64,000 nt of DNA from positions 1-64,000 of the forward strand of contig NZ_MJGC01000057.1 of NCBI RefSeq assembly GCF_001746915.1, written 5' to 3'. A model generated the notes under the pieces. It did not search any database, was not told where the DNA came from, and was given only the letters and a program-made list of their open reading frames with translations. Shown here one piece after another: positions 26,276 through 34,781 of the stretch (its first letter is position 1; the number at the start of each line of letters is the position of its first letter). Origin of the DNA: Desertifilum tharense IPPAS B-1220 (GTDB taxonomy: Bacteria; Cyanobacteriota; Cyanobacteriia; Cyanobacteriales; Desertifilaceae). The translations under genes and the position numbers were made by a program.

Positions 26276-27391
26276 TTAACGCGTCACAGCCGGAGCCAAG
26301 TCCAACTGCGCCAGCAAGCGATCGAGTTCTAATTCCTCCGCCATCATCTGCCGAATGCAGTCTACTTTTAGAGGTTCATTGACCCGCACTTTACCAAAGG
26401 TTTGGTCAATAATTTCAACCGTCGTCAGCGTATCGAGGTCTACTGAAAGAATCGGGATTTCTAGCTCTTCAGCGCGACTGAGAATCAGATCGGATGGGGG
26501 AATTTGACCCGTCAGTACCAGACATTGCGTGGAGGTTTCCAGGGCTGCCAGTTGAATGTCTGTGCGATCGCCCCCAGTCACCACCGCCATATTCCGCCCC
26601 TTGCGGAAATACTTCAAGGCAGAATTGACATTCATCGCCCCAATTCTCAGGCTTTCCACCATCAAATTCAGACGATCCGGACGACACAACACTTGCGCCT
26701 TCAACTGATGAACCAATTCTTCAACGCTAACGCTGCGGAGGAGTTGGCTGCGAGGTAAGCGCCCAAACACGCGTACCCCTTGGGCTTCTAAAAAGGGCTT
26801 ATGGTCGCGATCGAACATCTCCAGCCGATCGGTCCTAATATCATTAATCAGCACCCCCAGAAGGCGATCGCCCAAACGCCGTTTTGCAGCTAACAGCAAA
26901 TCTGCGGTGAGTACAGGGTCAAACCGAGACACCAGCAACACCGGCGCATCCAAAATTTCAGCCACTTGGAGAAGCGACAAACCGAACAAACTGCCTTCAT
27001 CCAGCGTTCCGGGACCTTCAAGCAGCACCAAATCGCCATCGGCTTGGTGGCGATATTTTTCCAAAAGTGCTGGATAATCGGTTGCGTCTTCCCCGCTGAG
27101 GCGTCGGTCGATCGTCTTTTGATCCAAACAAACTAACGTCGGTCGGAGGCGCTGGGGTGGCAGCGCAAGCGTTTGCGCCACGAACTCGACATCCGCATCC
27201 ATTAAGCTCGCATCTTGGACGTTAAAGCACGTTCCCAATGGCTTACCATAGGCGATCGTTAGACCCTGCTCTTGAAACTGTAGAGCTAATCCCAAGATCG
27301 CGGCCGACTTACCACTGTAAGCCTCTACGGAGCCAACTATTAAATATCGTGCAGATTTCGGCACATTTCCACTCCCAAGCGAGTTATTCAT
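26276..27391 (-). CDS. BioD-like P-loop plus DRTGG-domain protein (phosphotransacetylase family)
   Basis: 371 residues. The N-terminal half is a dethiobiotin-synthetase-like NTPase (YLIVGSVEAYSGKSAAILGL, about 16-36). The C-terminal half is a DRTGG domain (VVTGGDRTDIQLAAL, about 270-285) of the kind found at the N-terminus of long phosphotransacetylases. The catalytic phosphotransacetylase domain itself is missing, so this is unlikely to be a Pta enzyme; a regulatory or sensing role is an inference. It overlaps the EbsA gene by 8 bp, indicating translational coupling. Confidence 0.85.
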   Translation of the reverse strand: MNNSLGSGNVPKSARYLIVGSVEAYSGKSAAILGLALQFQEQGLTIAYGKPLGTCFNVQDASLMDADVEFVAQTLALPPQRLRPTLVCLDQKTIDRRLSGEDATDYPALLEKYRHQADGDLVLLEGPGTLDEGSLFGLSLLQVAEILDAPVLLVSRFDPVLTADLLLAAKRRLGDRLLGVLINDIRTDRLEMFDRDHKPFLEAQGVRVFGRLPRSQLLRSVSVEELVHQLKAQVLCRPDRLNLMVESLRIGAMNVNSALKYFRKGRNMAVVTGGDRTDIQLAALETSTQCLVLTGQIPPSDLILSRAEELEIPILSVDLDTLTTVEIIDQTFGKVRVNEPLKVDCIRQMMAEELELDRLLAQLDLAPAVTR

Positions 27392-27758
27392 CTAAGCGTA
27401 GCAGCTTACGATAAAAGGCTTGTGAAAAATCGGTCGTATGATGGCGGCGATAATTCGTCAGCAGTTCAATTAAGAAATCGACAAACTCATAATTTGCCAT
27501 CATGACCTCATAGCTCAGTTCCGCATTCCCATCAAATTGCAGCCGACAGCGCGTCATGTCTGCTGGCAAATTAGAAACATACCAAGTTGCCAGAAAAGGA
27601 ATACTCTCACCTCCCTCGATTTTGCGCTGTCCTTCTAACGAAGCATTTTGATAAAGGCTGATCGCGTAAGGCAGTAGATTCCGTTTCCCCCCTTGATAAT
27701 AGGGAGCATAAACACCTACAACGCGTTGATCGGCGGGCTTAATTTGGTCAATGGCCAT
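27384..27758 (-). CDS. ebsA: EbsA family protein (type IV pilus/biofilm regulation)
   Basis: 124 residues with VYAPYYQGGKRNLLPYAISLY, GGESIPFLATWYVSNLPADMTRCR and a C-terminal FYRKLLRLDE, which I recognise as the cyanobacterial EbsA family. In Synechococcus elongatus EbsA is needed for biofilm self-suppression and pilus biogenesis, in a complex with PilB and Hfq (known for that species). The gene is the first of a two-gene unit with the DRTGG protein. The prepilin peptidase at 46587 is the only other pilus gene in the window. Confidence 0.82.
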   Translation of the reverse strand: MAIDQIKPADQRVVGVYAPYYQGGKRNLLPYAISLYQNASLEGQRKIEGGESIPFLATWYVSNLPADMTRCRLQFDGNAELSYEVMMANYEFVDFLIELLTNYRRHHTTDFSQAFYRKLLRLDE

Positions 27759-27920
27759 GCTTTAACTCTTCCTTTGTCGTGCGGACTGCCTCAAGGATTT
27801 ACCCAGAATCTCTCCAACAATAGTATTCCCAAAAACCCCTTGATGCGATCCAATTCGTTCTGGATTTTGAGCCTTCTGCGGTTGAAGGGGACAAAAGCGC
27901 TTCTCTAAGTGCTTCTCTAA

Positions 27921-28130
27921 GTGCTGAGTGCAAAGTGCTGAGTGCTGAGTGGGGAAGTTAGTGCTGAGTGCAAAGTGCTGAGTGCTGAGTGGGGAAAGGA
28001 GTGCTGAGTGTAAAGTGCTGAGTGCTGAGTGGGGAAAGGAGTGCTGAGTACAAAGTGCTGAGTGCTGAGTGGGGAAAGGAGTGCTGAGTGTAAAGTGCTG
28101 AGTGCTGAGTGGGGAAAGGAGTGCTGAGTT
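27921..28130. repeat. Five tandem 40-bp units built from heptamers
   Basis: Exact 40-bp periodicity: units start at 27921, 27961, 28001, 28041 and 28081, and a sixth begins at 28121 and fades by 28130. Each unit holds three copies of AGTGCTGAGT, reverse complement of the ACTCAGC heptamer, plus a spacer of G and A. Units differ by single bases. Just before it, a 12-mer (CTTCTCTAAGTG) is repeated. There are no CRISPR-like unique spacers. Confidence 0.92.
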
Positions 28131-28240
28131 AAAACCGAGTGAGTCTCATCCTTTGAGCAGTTCACCCCTGTCCTCACCTGACTGAGTACAGCGATAAAAT
28201 CCTAATCACCCATTCCCTAGTTCGCGATCCTTCCCCTAGA

Positions 28241-29263
28241 ATGAAGGGCAACCGTGTGCCCTCATACTATCTAAGCAAGATGACTCCTCTGGTTGCCAAC
28301 TACTATCTCACTTATCGGTGTAATGCACGCTGCCACTTTTGCGATATCTGGGCATTAGAACCCGGCAAAGAAGCCGATTTTGCTACCATTCAGCAGAATT
28401 TGCAAGACTTGCAGCGACTCGGCGTCAAGTATGTTGATTTTACAGGTGGCGAACCGCTATTACATTCTCAGGTCGGGGAAATCTTGTCAGAAGCCAAACG
28501 CCTCGGCTTCATGACTAGCCTCACCACCAATACAATTCTTTATCCCAAACGGGCTGGCGAAATTCAAGGAAAGGTAGATTTCCTCAACTTTTCCCTGGAT
28601 GGTGCGGACGCTGAAACCCACGATCATTCGCGAGGCGTGCGGATTTTCGATACCTTAGTCGAATCAGTGGCGATCGCCAAATCCCTCGGTGAATACCCGG
28701 TTCTCAACCACACCGTCACGGCGCAAAATTATCACCGCCTGCACGAGGTTGCCCAACTCGGCCAACGCTTAGGGGCGAGAATCTGGCTCAATCCGGCATT
28801 TACGGCTCACGAGCATTACAACTCCAAGAAGAACCCGACGGCCGAAATGGTGGAAGCCATGCGCCAAAGTGCTAGGGAATACAACAATCTTGGTTACAAT
28901 AAAGCTGCATTGGCGTTTATTGAAGCCGGGGGCAATGACACTCAAAATCCTCGCTGCAAGGCGGTGGATGCGGTGATTGCAATTTCACCGAACGACGAGC
29001 TACTTCTTCCTTGCTACCATTTTGCTCAAAAGGCGGTTCCCATCAATGGCAACTTGTACGAACTTTACCGAGAATCGGAAGAGGTCGAACGTTTCCGGCA
29101 ATCGCAAGGCAAACTGTCAGTTTGTGAGGGTTGCACCGTTTGGTGTTATCTGATACCCAGCTTCTTTAAAGGTGTTGATAAGTATTGGTTGTTGAATCAA
29201 GTTACTTATGCCGGAGAATTCCTGGCCAGAAAACGATTTTTACAAGCAGTCGGAGTCTCTTGA
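28241..29263 (+). CDS. Radical SAM/SPASM-like enzyme
   Basis: 340 residues. The radical SAM cluster motif CNARCHFC (about 28-35) is followed by TGGEPLL. C-terminal cysteines (PRCKAVDA, LPCYHFA, VCEGCTVWCY; about 240-310) suggest an auxiliary Fe-S cluster as in SPASM proteins. The reaction and substrate are unknown. The last 56 bp overlap the start of the downstream glucosyl-diacylglycerol synthase gene, so the two are translated from one message, and a role in glycolipid or envelope chemistry is inferred from that. It lies just after the 40-bp tandem array. Confidence 0.9.
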   Translation: MKGNRVPSYYLSKMTPLVANYYLTYRCNARCHFCDIWALEPGKEADFATIQQNLQDLQRLGVKYVDFTGGEPLLHSQVGEILSEAKRLGFMTSLTTNTILYPKRAGEIQGKVDFLNFSLDGADAETHDHSRGVRIFDTLVESVAIAKSLGEYPVLNHTVTAQNYHRLHEVAQLGQRLGARIWLNPAFTAHEHYNSKKNPTAEMVEAMRQSAREYNNLGYNKAALAFIEAGGNDTQNPRCKAVDAVIAISPNDELLLPCYHFAQKAVPINGNLYELYRESEEVERFRQSQGKLSVCEGCTVWCYLIPSFFKGVDKYWLLNQVTYAGEFLARKRFLQAVGVS

Positions 29264-30629
29264 ACTCCCGTTACCTGATTTTTCCCTCTCCGATGAGGAG
29301 GATGACTCGACCGGATCGTATCGCGGATACGAAGGTCGCAGACGTAAGGCAGCAGTCTTACTGACAGTCATCTGGAGCGGTACGATCGCACTGCATCTCT
29401 TTTCCTGGGGCATTTGGTTTGTGTTGGGCGTGACCGCTTTAATGGGGATTCATGCCGTTCGGATTTTGTCGGCGCGACCGATTGCTTCGCCCGAACCGTT
29501 ATTTGAGACGGATCTTGAGCAATATCCGTTTGTCTCGCTGATGGTGGCGGCGAAAAATGAGGAAGCGGTGATCGCTCAGTTGGTGAAAATGCTGTGCAAT
29601 CTCGATTACCCCAGCGATCGCTATGAGGTTTGGGTGATTGACGATTACAGTACGGATCGCACCCCGGTTTTATTAGAAAAACTGGCGCGACAGTACGACC
29701 AGTTACAGGTGTTTCATCGCTCGGCGACGGCAACGGGAGGTAAGTCTGGGGCGCTCAATCAGGTTTTACCGCTCACCCAAGGGGAAATCCTCGCCGTTTT
29801 TGATGCGGACGCTCAGGTGACGCCCGATCTGTTGCAGCGCGTGATTCCCCGATTTCATCGCTCTCAGGTGGGGGCGGTACAACTGCGAAAAGCGATCGCC
29901 AATGCTTCTGTAAATTTCTGGACGCGGGGACAGATGGCGGAAATGGCACTCGATAGCTATTTCCAACAGCAACGAACTGCGATCGGCGGAATTGGCGAAT
30001 TGCGCGGAAACGGTCAGTTTGTCCGGCGCAAGGCGATCGAACGCTGCGGGGGATGGAACGAAGAAACGATTACCGACGACCTCGATTTAACCATTCGCCT
30101 GCATTTGGATGATTGGGATATTGAGTTTGCTCTAGAACCTGCCGTTCAAGAAGAAGGCGTCACTCGTCCAGTCGCCTTGTGGCATCAACGCAACCGTTGG
30201 GCGGAAGGGGGATATCAGCGCTATTTAGACTATTGGCGCTTGATTGTCCGCAACCGCATGGGCTGGCGGAAAACTTGGGATTTATTCATGTTTTGGATTA
30301 TCCAGTATTTCTTGCCGAATGCAGCGGTTCCCGATTGCTTGATGGCGATCGCGCGCAGCAAACTCCCCGTGTATAGTCCCGTAACGGCATTGATGCTGCT
30401 GATGTCTGTCGCCGGGATGTTTGGCGGTTTGCGTCGCATTCAACACGCCCATCCTCATCCCCAATCGATCTTTACCACCTTCATCCAAACCGTGCGCGGA
30501 ACGTTTTATATGTTCCACTGGTTATTGATTGTGGCAACCACATCCGCCCGGATTTCCGTTCGACCCAAACGGCTAAAATGGGTGAAAACCTTGCACCAAG
30601 GCAGCGGTGAAGAGAGTTTCGAGTTCTAA
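29208..30629 (+). CDS. mgdA: GT2 glycosyltransferase, probable monoglucosyldiacylglycerol synthase
   Basis: 473 residues. GT2 motifs are VIDDYSTDRT, FDADAQV, ITDDLDLT and QRNRWAEGG (Q-x-x-R-W), with membrane helices at about 50-85 and in the C-terminal third (360-450). It resembles Synechocystis Sll1377, which transfers glucose from UDP-glucose to diacylglycerol as the first step of cyanobacterial galactolipid synthesis (identity from memory). Its ATG at 29208 lies inside the radical SAM gene, and no later ATG, GTG or TTG occurs before the conserved region, so the overlap is real. Confidence 0.85.
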   Translation: MPENSWPENDFYKQSESLELPLPDFSLSDEEDDSTGSYRGYEGRRRKAAVLLTVIWSGTIALHLFSWGIWFVLGVTALMGIHAVRILSARPIASPEPLFETDLEQYPFVSLMVAAKNEEAVIAQLVKMLCNLDYPSDRYEVWVIDDYSTDRTPVLLEKLARQYDQLQVFHRSATATGGKSGALNQVLPLTQGEILAVFDADAQVTPDLLQRVIPRFHRSQVGAVQLRKAIANASVNFWTRGQMAEMALDSYFQQQRTAIGGIGELRGNGQFVRRKAIERCGGWNEETITDDLDLTIRLHLDDWDIEFALEPAVQEEGVTRPVALWHQRNRWAEGGYQRYLDYWRLIVRNRMGWRKTWDLFMFWIIQYFLPNAAVPDCLMAIARSKLPVYSPVTALMLLMSVAGMFGGLRRIQHAHPHPQSIFTTFIQTVRGTFYMFHWLLIVATTSARISVRPKRLKWVKTLHQGSGEESFEF

Positions 30630-30683
30630 ACGAACCGTTCCATTCCGTCCCCTCAACCGCGAGAAGCAGCATCTCGCGGTTTT

Positions 30684-31496
30684 TCAGTCAATACTAATTT
30701 CTATGCGGCGGTTGCGCTGGCGATTCACTTCCGTGTCATTGTCTACAAGGGGGCGAGTCTCGCCAAATCCGATGGTTGTCCACCGATATTGAGTATTGAG
30801 ACGATCGGTTAAATATTGCTGAACGGCTTGAGCGCGTTCTAATGACAGAATTTGATTGGTTTCAGCGTCGCTGGTATTGTCTGTATGGGCAGCAATGCGA
30901 ACGGCCGCTTGCGGGTGATTTTGTAACTCAACGACAATATTGTCTAAAACGGGTAAAATATCCTCTCGCAGCAAGCTTTCATTGCGACTAAAGAGAACAT
31001 CGCTCGGTAACGTCACGAAAAACTTAGCAGGCGTTTGCACCGCTTTTCCCCTTCCCAACGCCTCTGAGAGTTGTTGCAAGCGAACTTCTAAAGGGCGATC
31101 GCTTTTCGCAGTCCCGAATTGAGTTTCTAGGGCGGCGGTACTGGCGAGCAGTTGTTGATATTGGGTTTGGAGTTGTTGCAACTCGGCTTGCAGCGTTTGC
31201 TGTTGTTGGGCGGTTAACTGGGGAGAGGCTTGCTGAGTGGCAATTTGCGAGGCGGCTGGGTTGCTCAAAATACCTCGATTCAGCAAATCTGGAGAAGAAC
31301 GCCGAATTCTCTCAAACAGGGGTTCTTCCGGGTTAGAGGCAGGGTAAAAATGGGCGATCGCCACCCCCACAAAAAAGGCTAGCCCGCCCCCGACGCCCAG
31401 TAGCAGCAGGCGAAATAGAATAATCAAGACTTGTCGAAAGGCACTTCCACTCCTAGAAGGAGGCGGGATTTTTTGAGGGGCTTTAGATTCAGTCAC
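30684..31496 (-). CDS. OmpA/MotB-type C-terminal domain protein with membrane anchor
   Basis: About 270 residues from a GTG at 31496. A hydrophobic anchor (QVLIILFRLLLLGVGGGLAF) is followed by a Pro/Gln-rich region, a coiled coil of Gln and Leu, and a peptidoglycan-binding OmpA-like domain (IAAHTDNTS, LSLERAQAVQQYL, GFGETRPLV, NRRIEI). It probably tethers a membrane complex to the cell wall. The frame stays open to a TTG at 31619, but the extra 41 residues look random and the start is uncertain. Confidence 0.85.
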   Translation of the reverse strand: MTESKAPQKIPPPSRSGSAFRQVLIILFRLLLLGVGGGLAFFVGVAIAHFYPASNPEEPLFERIRRSSPDLLNRGILSNPAASQIATQQASPQLTAQQQQTLQAELQQLQTQYQQLLASTAALETQFGTAKSDRPLEVRLQQLSEALGRGKAVQTPAKFFVTLPSDVLFSRNESLLREDILPVLDNIVVELQNHPQAAVRIAAHTDNTSDAETNQILSLERAQAVQQYLTDRLNTQYRWTTIGFGETRPLVDNDTEVNRQRNRRIEISID

Positions 31497-31777
31497 CGGC
31501 TTTTTAACAGGTACGCTACACCACCAAGATGCTATCAAAAACTGAGGGACAAGCGAATGATGGCGATCGCTCTGCCTTGTCCATTCTCCCTCACTTACAG
31601 CCACTTGCCGGTAAAACAAGGATAAATACCAGCGTTCGCGCCTGCAAATTGCTACACTTCACTCAAGTTTTCGGCTCAATGCTACGACTTTCACTGAATA
31701 ATTTAACAAAGGCTGACCCCAAAAAATGTTTGTCTAAAATAAGGTAATCTCATTAATTTTGCTACACAGGAGCTAAC

Positions 31778-32362
31778 TTGACCACGATCGCCGCCAAAGA
31801 CAAACCCACCAAATTAACCCCAGAAGAATACTTTGCTTGGGAAGAACAGCAACTTGAAAAACACGAACTGATTGACGGGGAAGTTTACGCCATGAGCGGT
31901 GGGAGCAAAAACCATAGCCTCATCTCCGTCCGACTCATTACCTTATTCGCCAACCATCTAGAAGGAAGTAGCTGCGAAACAGCTAACTCAGACCTGAGAG
32001 TTAATATTGCTGAAACTAATAATTATACTTATCCAGATATCAGCATCACCTGCGACGAACGCGATCGCGCCACAACCCAATATATTACCTACCCCTGTTT
32101 AATCGTTGAAGTTCTCTCAAAAACTACCGAAGCTTACGACCGTGGGGGAAAATTCAGAATGTATCAAAATAATCCCGTTTTGAAAGATTACCTATTGGTA
32201 AGTTCCACCGCCATCGAAATCGACCTGTATCACAAAAATGATGCGGGACAATGGATGATCGTTAACTATGGAGAAGGCGACACTATTGAACTCAAAAGCA
32301 TCAATCTCAGCTTTTCCATTGAACAAGTTTATCGCGGTCTAAACCTTACCCCAGAACCTTAA
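31778..32362 (+). CDS. Uma2 family (DUF820) endonuclease-like protein
   Basis: 194 residues with the family pattern: LTPEEYFAWEE, HELIDGEVYAM, SDLRVNI, YPDISITC, LIVEVLSKTTEAYDRGGKF. Asp and Glu in the latter two segments resemble the PD-(D/E)xK nuclease active site. These genes are very numerous in cyanobacteria and their role is unproven. The start is TTG at 31778, fixed by AGGAG at 31768-31772 five bases upstream; the next ATG would remove the conserved N-terminus. Confidence 0.92.
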   Translation: MTTIAAKDKPTKLTPEEYFAWEEQQLEKHELIDGEVYAMSGGSKNHSLISVRLITLFANHLEGSSCETANSDLRVNIAETNNYTYPDISITCDERDRATTQYITYPCLIVEVLSKTTEAYDRGGKFRMYQNNPVLKDYLLVSSTAIEIDLYHKNDAGQWMIVNYGEGDTIELKSINLSFSIEQVYRGLNLTPEP

Positions 32363-32371
32363 TCGATTCAA

Positions 32372-33154
32372 TTACTGGCGATCGCCTTGAGCGTATTGTT
32401 GGGCTTGTTGCAGTAAAGTTGGGGCGACTGGATCGGCGGGAGTGAAGGCGCTATCGGGAAAGAAGAAAAGTTGTCCGCTAGCCAGAACCAGAAAAATGAC
32501 TTCCCGGAAGGCTAAAAAGGTGGTTTGTCCGATGCTCCAATCCTCCGGGAGGGGACTAGGGTAAGGGATGACGTTGTAGCCTTGGGCGCGAAATTCAAAC
32601 AGCGATCGCCATAAATGAGGCGGATCGGTGATTAATAGTAGGGTGGGATAGTCTTGAGGGGGAAGAATGGCGGCGGTAAATTGGGCGTTTTCCCGCGTTG
32701 TTAGGGAGCAATTTTCGCCATTGAGAGCAGTATCGGGAATTTGATTGGCGCGTAAAAGTTCGAGGGTGGGGGGTGTATCGCCCGTACCGCTGACGAAAAT
32801 TAGAGGAGATCGCCCAGACTGCCACAGTTGGGTAGCGGCTTGCACGCGTTCGCTTCTGAGGGGTTCTCCGCGCCCTAAGATGGCGATCGCATTCACGGGA
32901 ACCCCCGGATCGCTAGGCAGAAAAAGGGCATCTTTAACGCCCACTGTTAAGACAATCACGGTCAAAACCAAACCCGCGATCGCATAAAACACGGGAGAAC
33001 GGAAAAACCTGCGCCGATGGTGGGGATGGCGAACCAGCCAAAAAATTAGAAAGCCGATTGCCCCTGAAATTATCAAGATTAAGATGGGGGAATCCCAACT
33101 GACCCATAGAGGAAATTGAGTAAAGGGGCGATCGCATGAGGGAGAGTCAAACAT
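32372..33154 (-). CDS. YdcF/ElyC/SanA family (DUF218) membrane protein
   Basis: 260 residues. Two hydrophobic segments at about 20-40 and 55-75 anchor a DUF218 domain (NAIAILGRGEPLRSERVQAA, IFVSGTG, LLITDPPHLWRS). Homologues affect envelope integrity and envelope-sugar metabolism in E. coli; the activity is not established here. The start overlaps the tmk stop by 8 bp, so the two are co-transcribed. Confidence 0.88.
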   Translation of the reverse strand: MFDSPSCDRPFTQFPLWVSWDSPILILIISGAIGFLIFWLVRHPHHRRRFFRSPVFYAIAGLVLTVIVLTVGVKDALFLPSDPGVPVNAIAILGRGEPLRSERVQAATQLWQSGRSPLIFVSGTGDTPPTLELLRANQIPDTALNGENCSLTTRENAQFTAAILPPQDYPTLLLITDPPHLWRSLFEFRAQGYNVIPYPSPLPEDWSIGQTTFLAFREVIFLVLASGQLFFFPDSAFTPADPVAPTLLQQAQQYAQGDRQ

Positions 33155-33803
33155 CGAGATGGCTCCATTGTTGCAGGCGATCGCTTAACAGGCGCTGAAT
33201 TTCTGCCTGAACGGCTGTTTCCGACGCCCCCGCATCCAAACGCACGATCCGTTCTGGGAATTGTTGGGCGAGGGTGGCGAACCCTTGTTGCACGCGCTGG
33301 TGAAAGGCGAAATCGGCTTGTTCCATGCGATCGGCTTTTCCCCGTCGATAAGTCCGCGCTAACCCGGTTTTGACTTCCACATCCAGCCAGAAAGTTAAGT
33401 CGCTTTGCAATCCCCCAGTGGCGATCGCATTGAGTTGTTCAATTAGGGTTAAACTCAAACCGCGCCCATATCCTTGATAGGCCATGGTGGAGTCGGTAAA
33501 GCGATCGCACAAAATAATCGCCCCTTGGCTTAAATACGGTTGAATAAATTCCTCAATATGTTGCGCGCGGTCGGCGGCATAGAGTAAAAGTTCTGTAGTC
33601 GATGCGATGCTCTCTCCTTCTAAAAGTAGTTGGCGCAGGGATAACCCTAATGGGGTTCCTCCCGGTTCGCGAGTGGCGATCGCACTCGTATAGGGTAAGC
33701 GATGTTCCGCAATTTGGCGACGCAACCACTCGCAGGTGTATTGAATTTGGGTCGTTTTCCCTGCCCCTTCACCGCCTTCAAACACAATTAACCGACCTTT
33801 CAT
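33147..33803 (-). CDS. tmk: Thymidylate kinase
   Basis: 218 residues. Phosphorylates dTMP to dTDP for DNA synthesis. P-loop FEGGEGAGKTTQI (8-20), the DR motif in ILCDRFTDSTMAYQGYGR (substrate binding) and a lid region RTYRRGKADRME are present. Length is normal (about 205-220). It is the first gene of a unit with the DUF218 protein. Confidence 0.96.
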   Translation of the reverse strand: MKGRLIVFEGGEGAGKTTQIQYTCEWLRRQIAEHRLPYTSAIATREPGGTPLGLSLRQLLLEGESIASTTELLLYAADRAQHIEEFIQPYLSQGAIILCDRFTDSTMAYQGYGRGLSLTLIEQLNAIATGGLQSDLTFWLDVEVKTGLARTYRRGKADRMEQADFAFHQRVQQGFATLAQQFPERIVRLDAGASETAVQAEIQRLLSDRLQQWSHLDV

Positions 33804-33926
33804 GGAACTGTTTTCCTAACCTACAGCGTCAAACCGCCCAGTCTTAACCTGAAAATTCTCAGTTAAAACTATTCAGCCATCAGATTATTAACGATAATGG
33901 GATATCAGCTCAACTCAAGGCCACCT

Positions 33927-34781
33927 ATGATGAAAGTCAACGTCTTGGCTGCGATCGCTTCGTTAAGCTTCGCTCCATCTCTTTTCCTTCCGGGTCTAGT
34001 TGCTCCCGCGTTCGCCGAAAATGTCGAACACGTCAGACAACTGCTCTCGACTAAAGAATGTTCGGGGTGCGACTTAACTAATGCCGGTTTGCGTTTAGCC
34101 AATTTAACGCGAGCCGATCTCAGAGGGGCCGATCTGAGCGGCGTCAACCTCGATCAAGCAGATTTGACGGGAGCCGATCTCAGTGGCGCAAATCTCACCG
34201 GGGCTGTGTTATTCCGCACCAACCTCACTGGCGTCAATTTAACCGGGGCCAACCTCACGGGGGCTAATCTCAACGGGGCCTATTTAGCCCATGCCAACCT
34301 TTCTGGGGCTAATCTCAGTTATGCAAACTTGATGGGGGCTTTTTTAGGCAATGCTAATATCGCTGGTGCCCTCTTTTTAGAGACGGCGAATCTGCAAGGC
34401 GTCCAAGGTTTGCCCACGGGCGTGTTGCAACCTGAAGATTACTATCGGATTGGTTATGAAAATGCCAGGGTGGGAAATCATGCTGCCGCGATGGATCAAT
34501 ATAACCAAGCGCTGAAGCTGAATCCGACCTTTGCGGCCGCTTACTTAGGTCGCGGGGTGACGCGCCTCCAGTTAGGGGATACCAATGGTGCGATTGAAGA
34601 TTGGACGCGGGCCGAAACGTTATTTACCAACCAAGGGAATGAAAATGGGGCGCAAATTTCCCAGCAGTTTATGACAGCCACCCAAGAACGCCTCCGCGCT
34701 AGTCGCCGTCGCAGTGGCGGGAGTTTCGTGAGTTTAATGAACTCGTTGGTGCCGCTGTTGTTGCAGTTTTTAGTGTTCTAA
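33927..34781 (+). CDS. Exported pentapeptide-repeat protein with TPR segment
   Basis: 284 residues. A signal peptide (about 1-28, cleavage at AFA) is followed by a pair of cysteines (ECSGCDLTNA), about 20 A(D/N)LxG pentapeptides forming a right-handed quadrilateral helix (about 50-150), a TPR unit (DQYNQALKLNPTFAAAYLGRG, about 190-230) and a short hydrophobic C-terminus. Family members often bind proteins; a target is unknown. The ATG at 33927 directly precedes the signal peptide; an upstream ATG at 33897 would add ten residues. It overlaps the convergent glsA gene by 12 bp. Confidence 0.88.
   Translation: MMKVNVLAAIASLSFAPSLFLPGLVAPAFAENVEHVRQLLSTKECSGCDLTNAGLRLANLTRADLRGADLSGVNLDQADLTGADLSGANLTGAVLFRTNLTGVNLTGANLTGANLNGAYLAHANLSGANLSYANLMGAFLGNANIAGALFLETANLQGVQGLPTGVLQPEDYYRIGYENARVGNHAAAMDQYNQALKLNPTFAAAYLGRGVTRLQLGDTNGAIEDWTRAETLFTNQGNENGAQISQQFMTATQERLRASRRRSGGSFVSLMNSLVPLLLQFLVF

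Noticed and set aside
27921-28130. CRISPR array
   Set aside because: The 40-bp units are contiguous with nearly identical sequence throughout; there are no unique spacers and no cas genes.
27917-28177. Minus-strand frame through the 40-bp array
   Set aside because: It encodes only repeated heptamer peptides (HSALSTQ-type), an artefact of repeat DNA.
31778-32362. Uma2 gene as part of a defence island
   Set aside because: It is a single gene among housekeeping genes; Uma2 genes are scattered in cyanobacteria and nothing else defensive is nearby.
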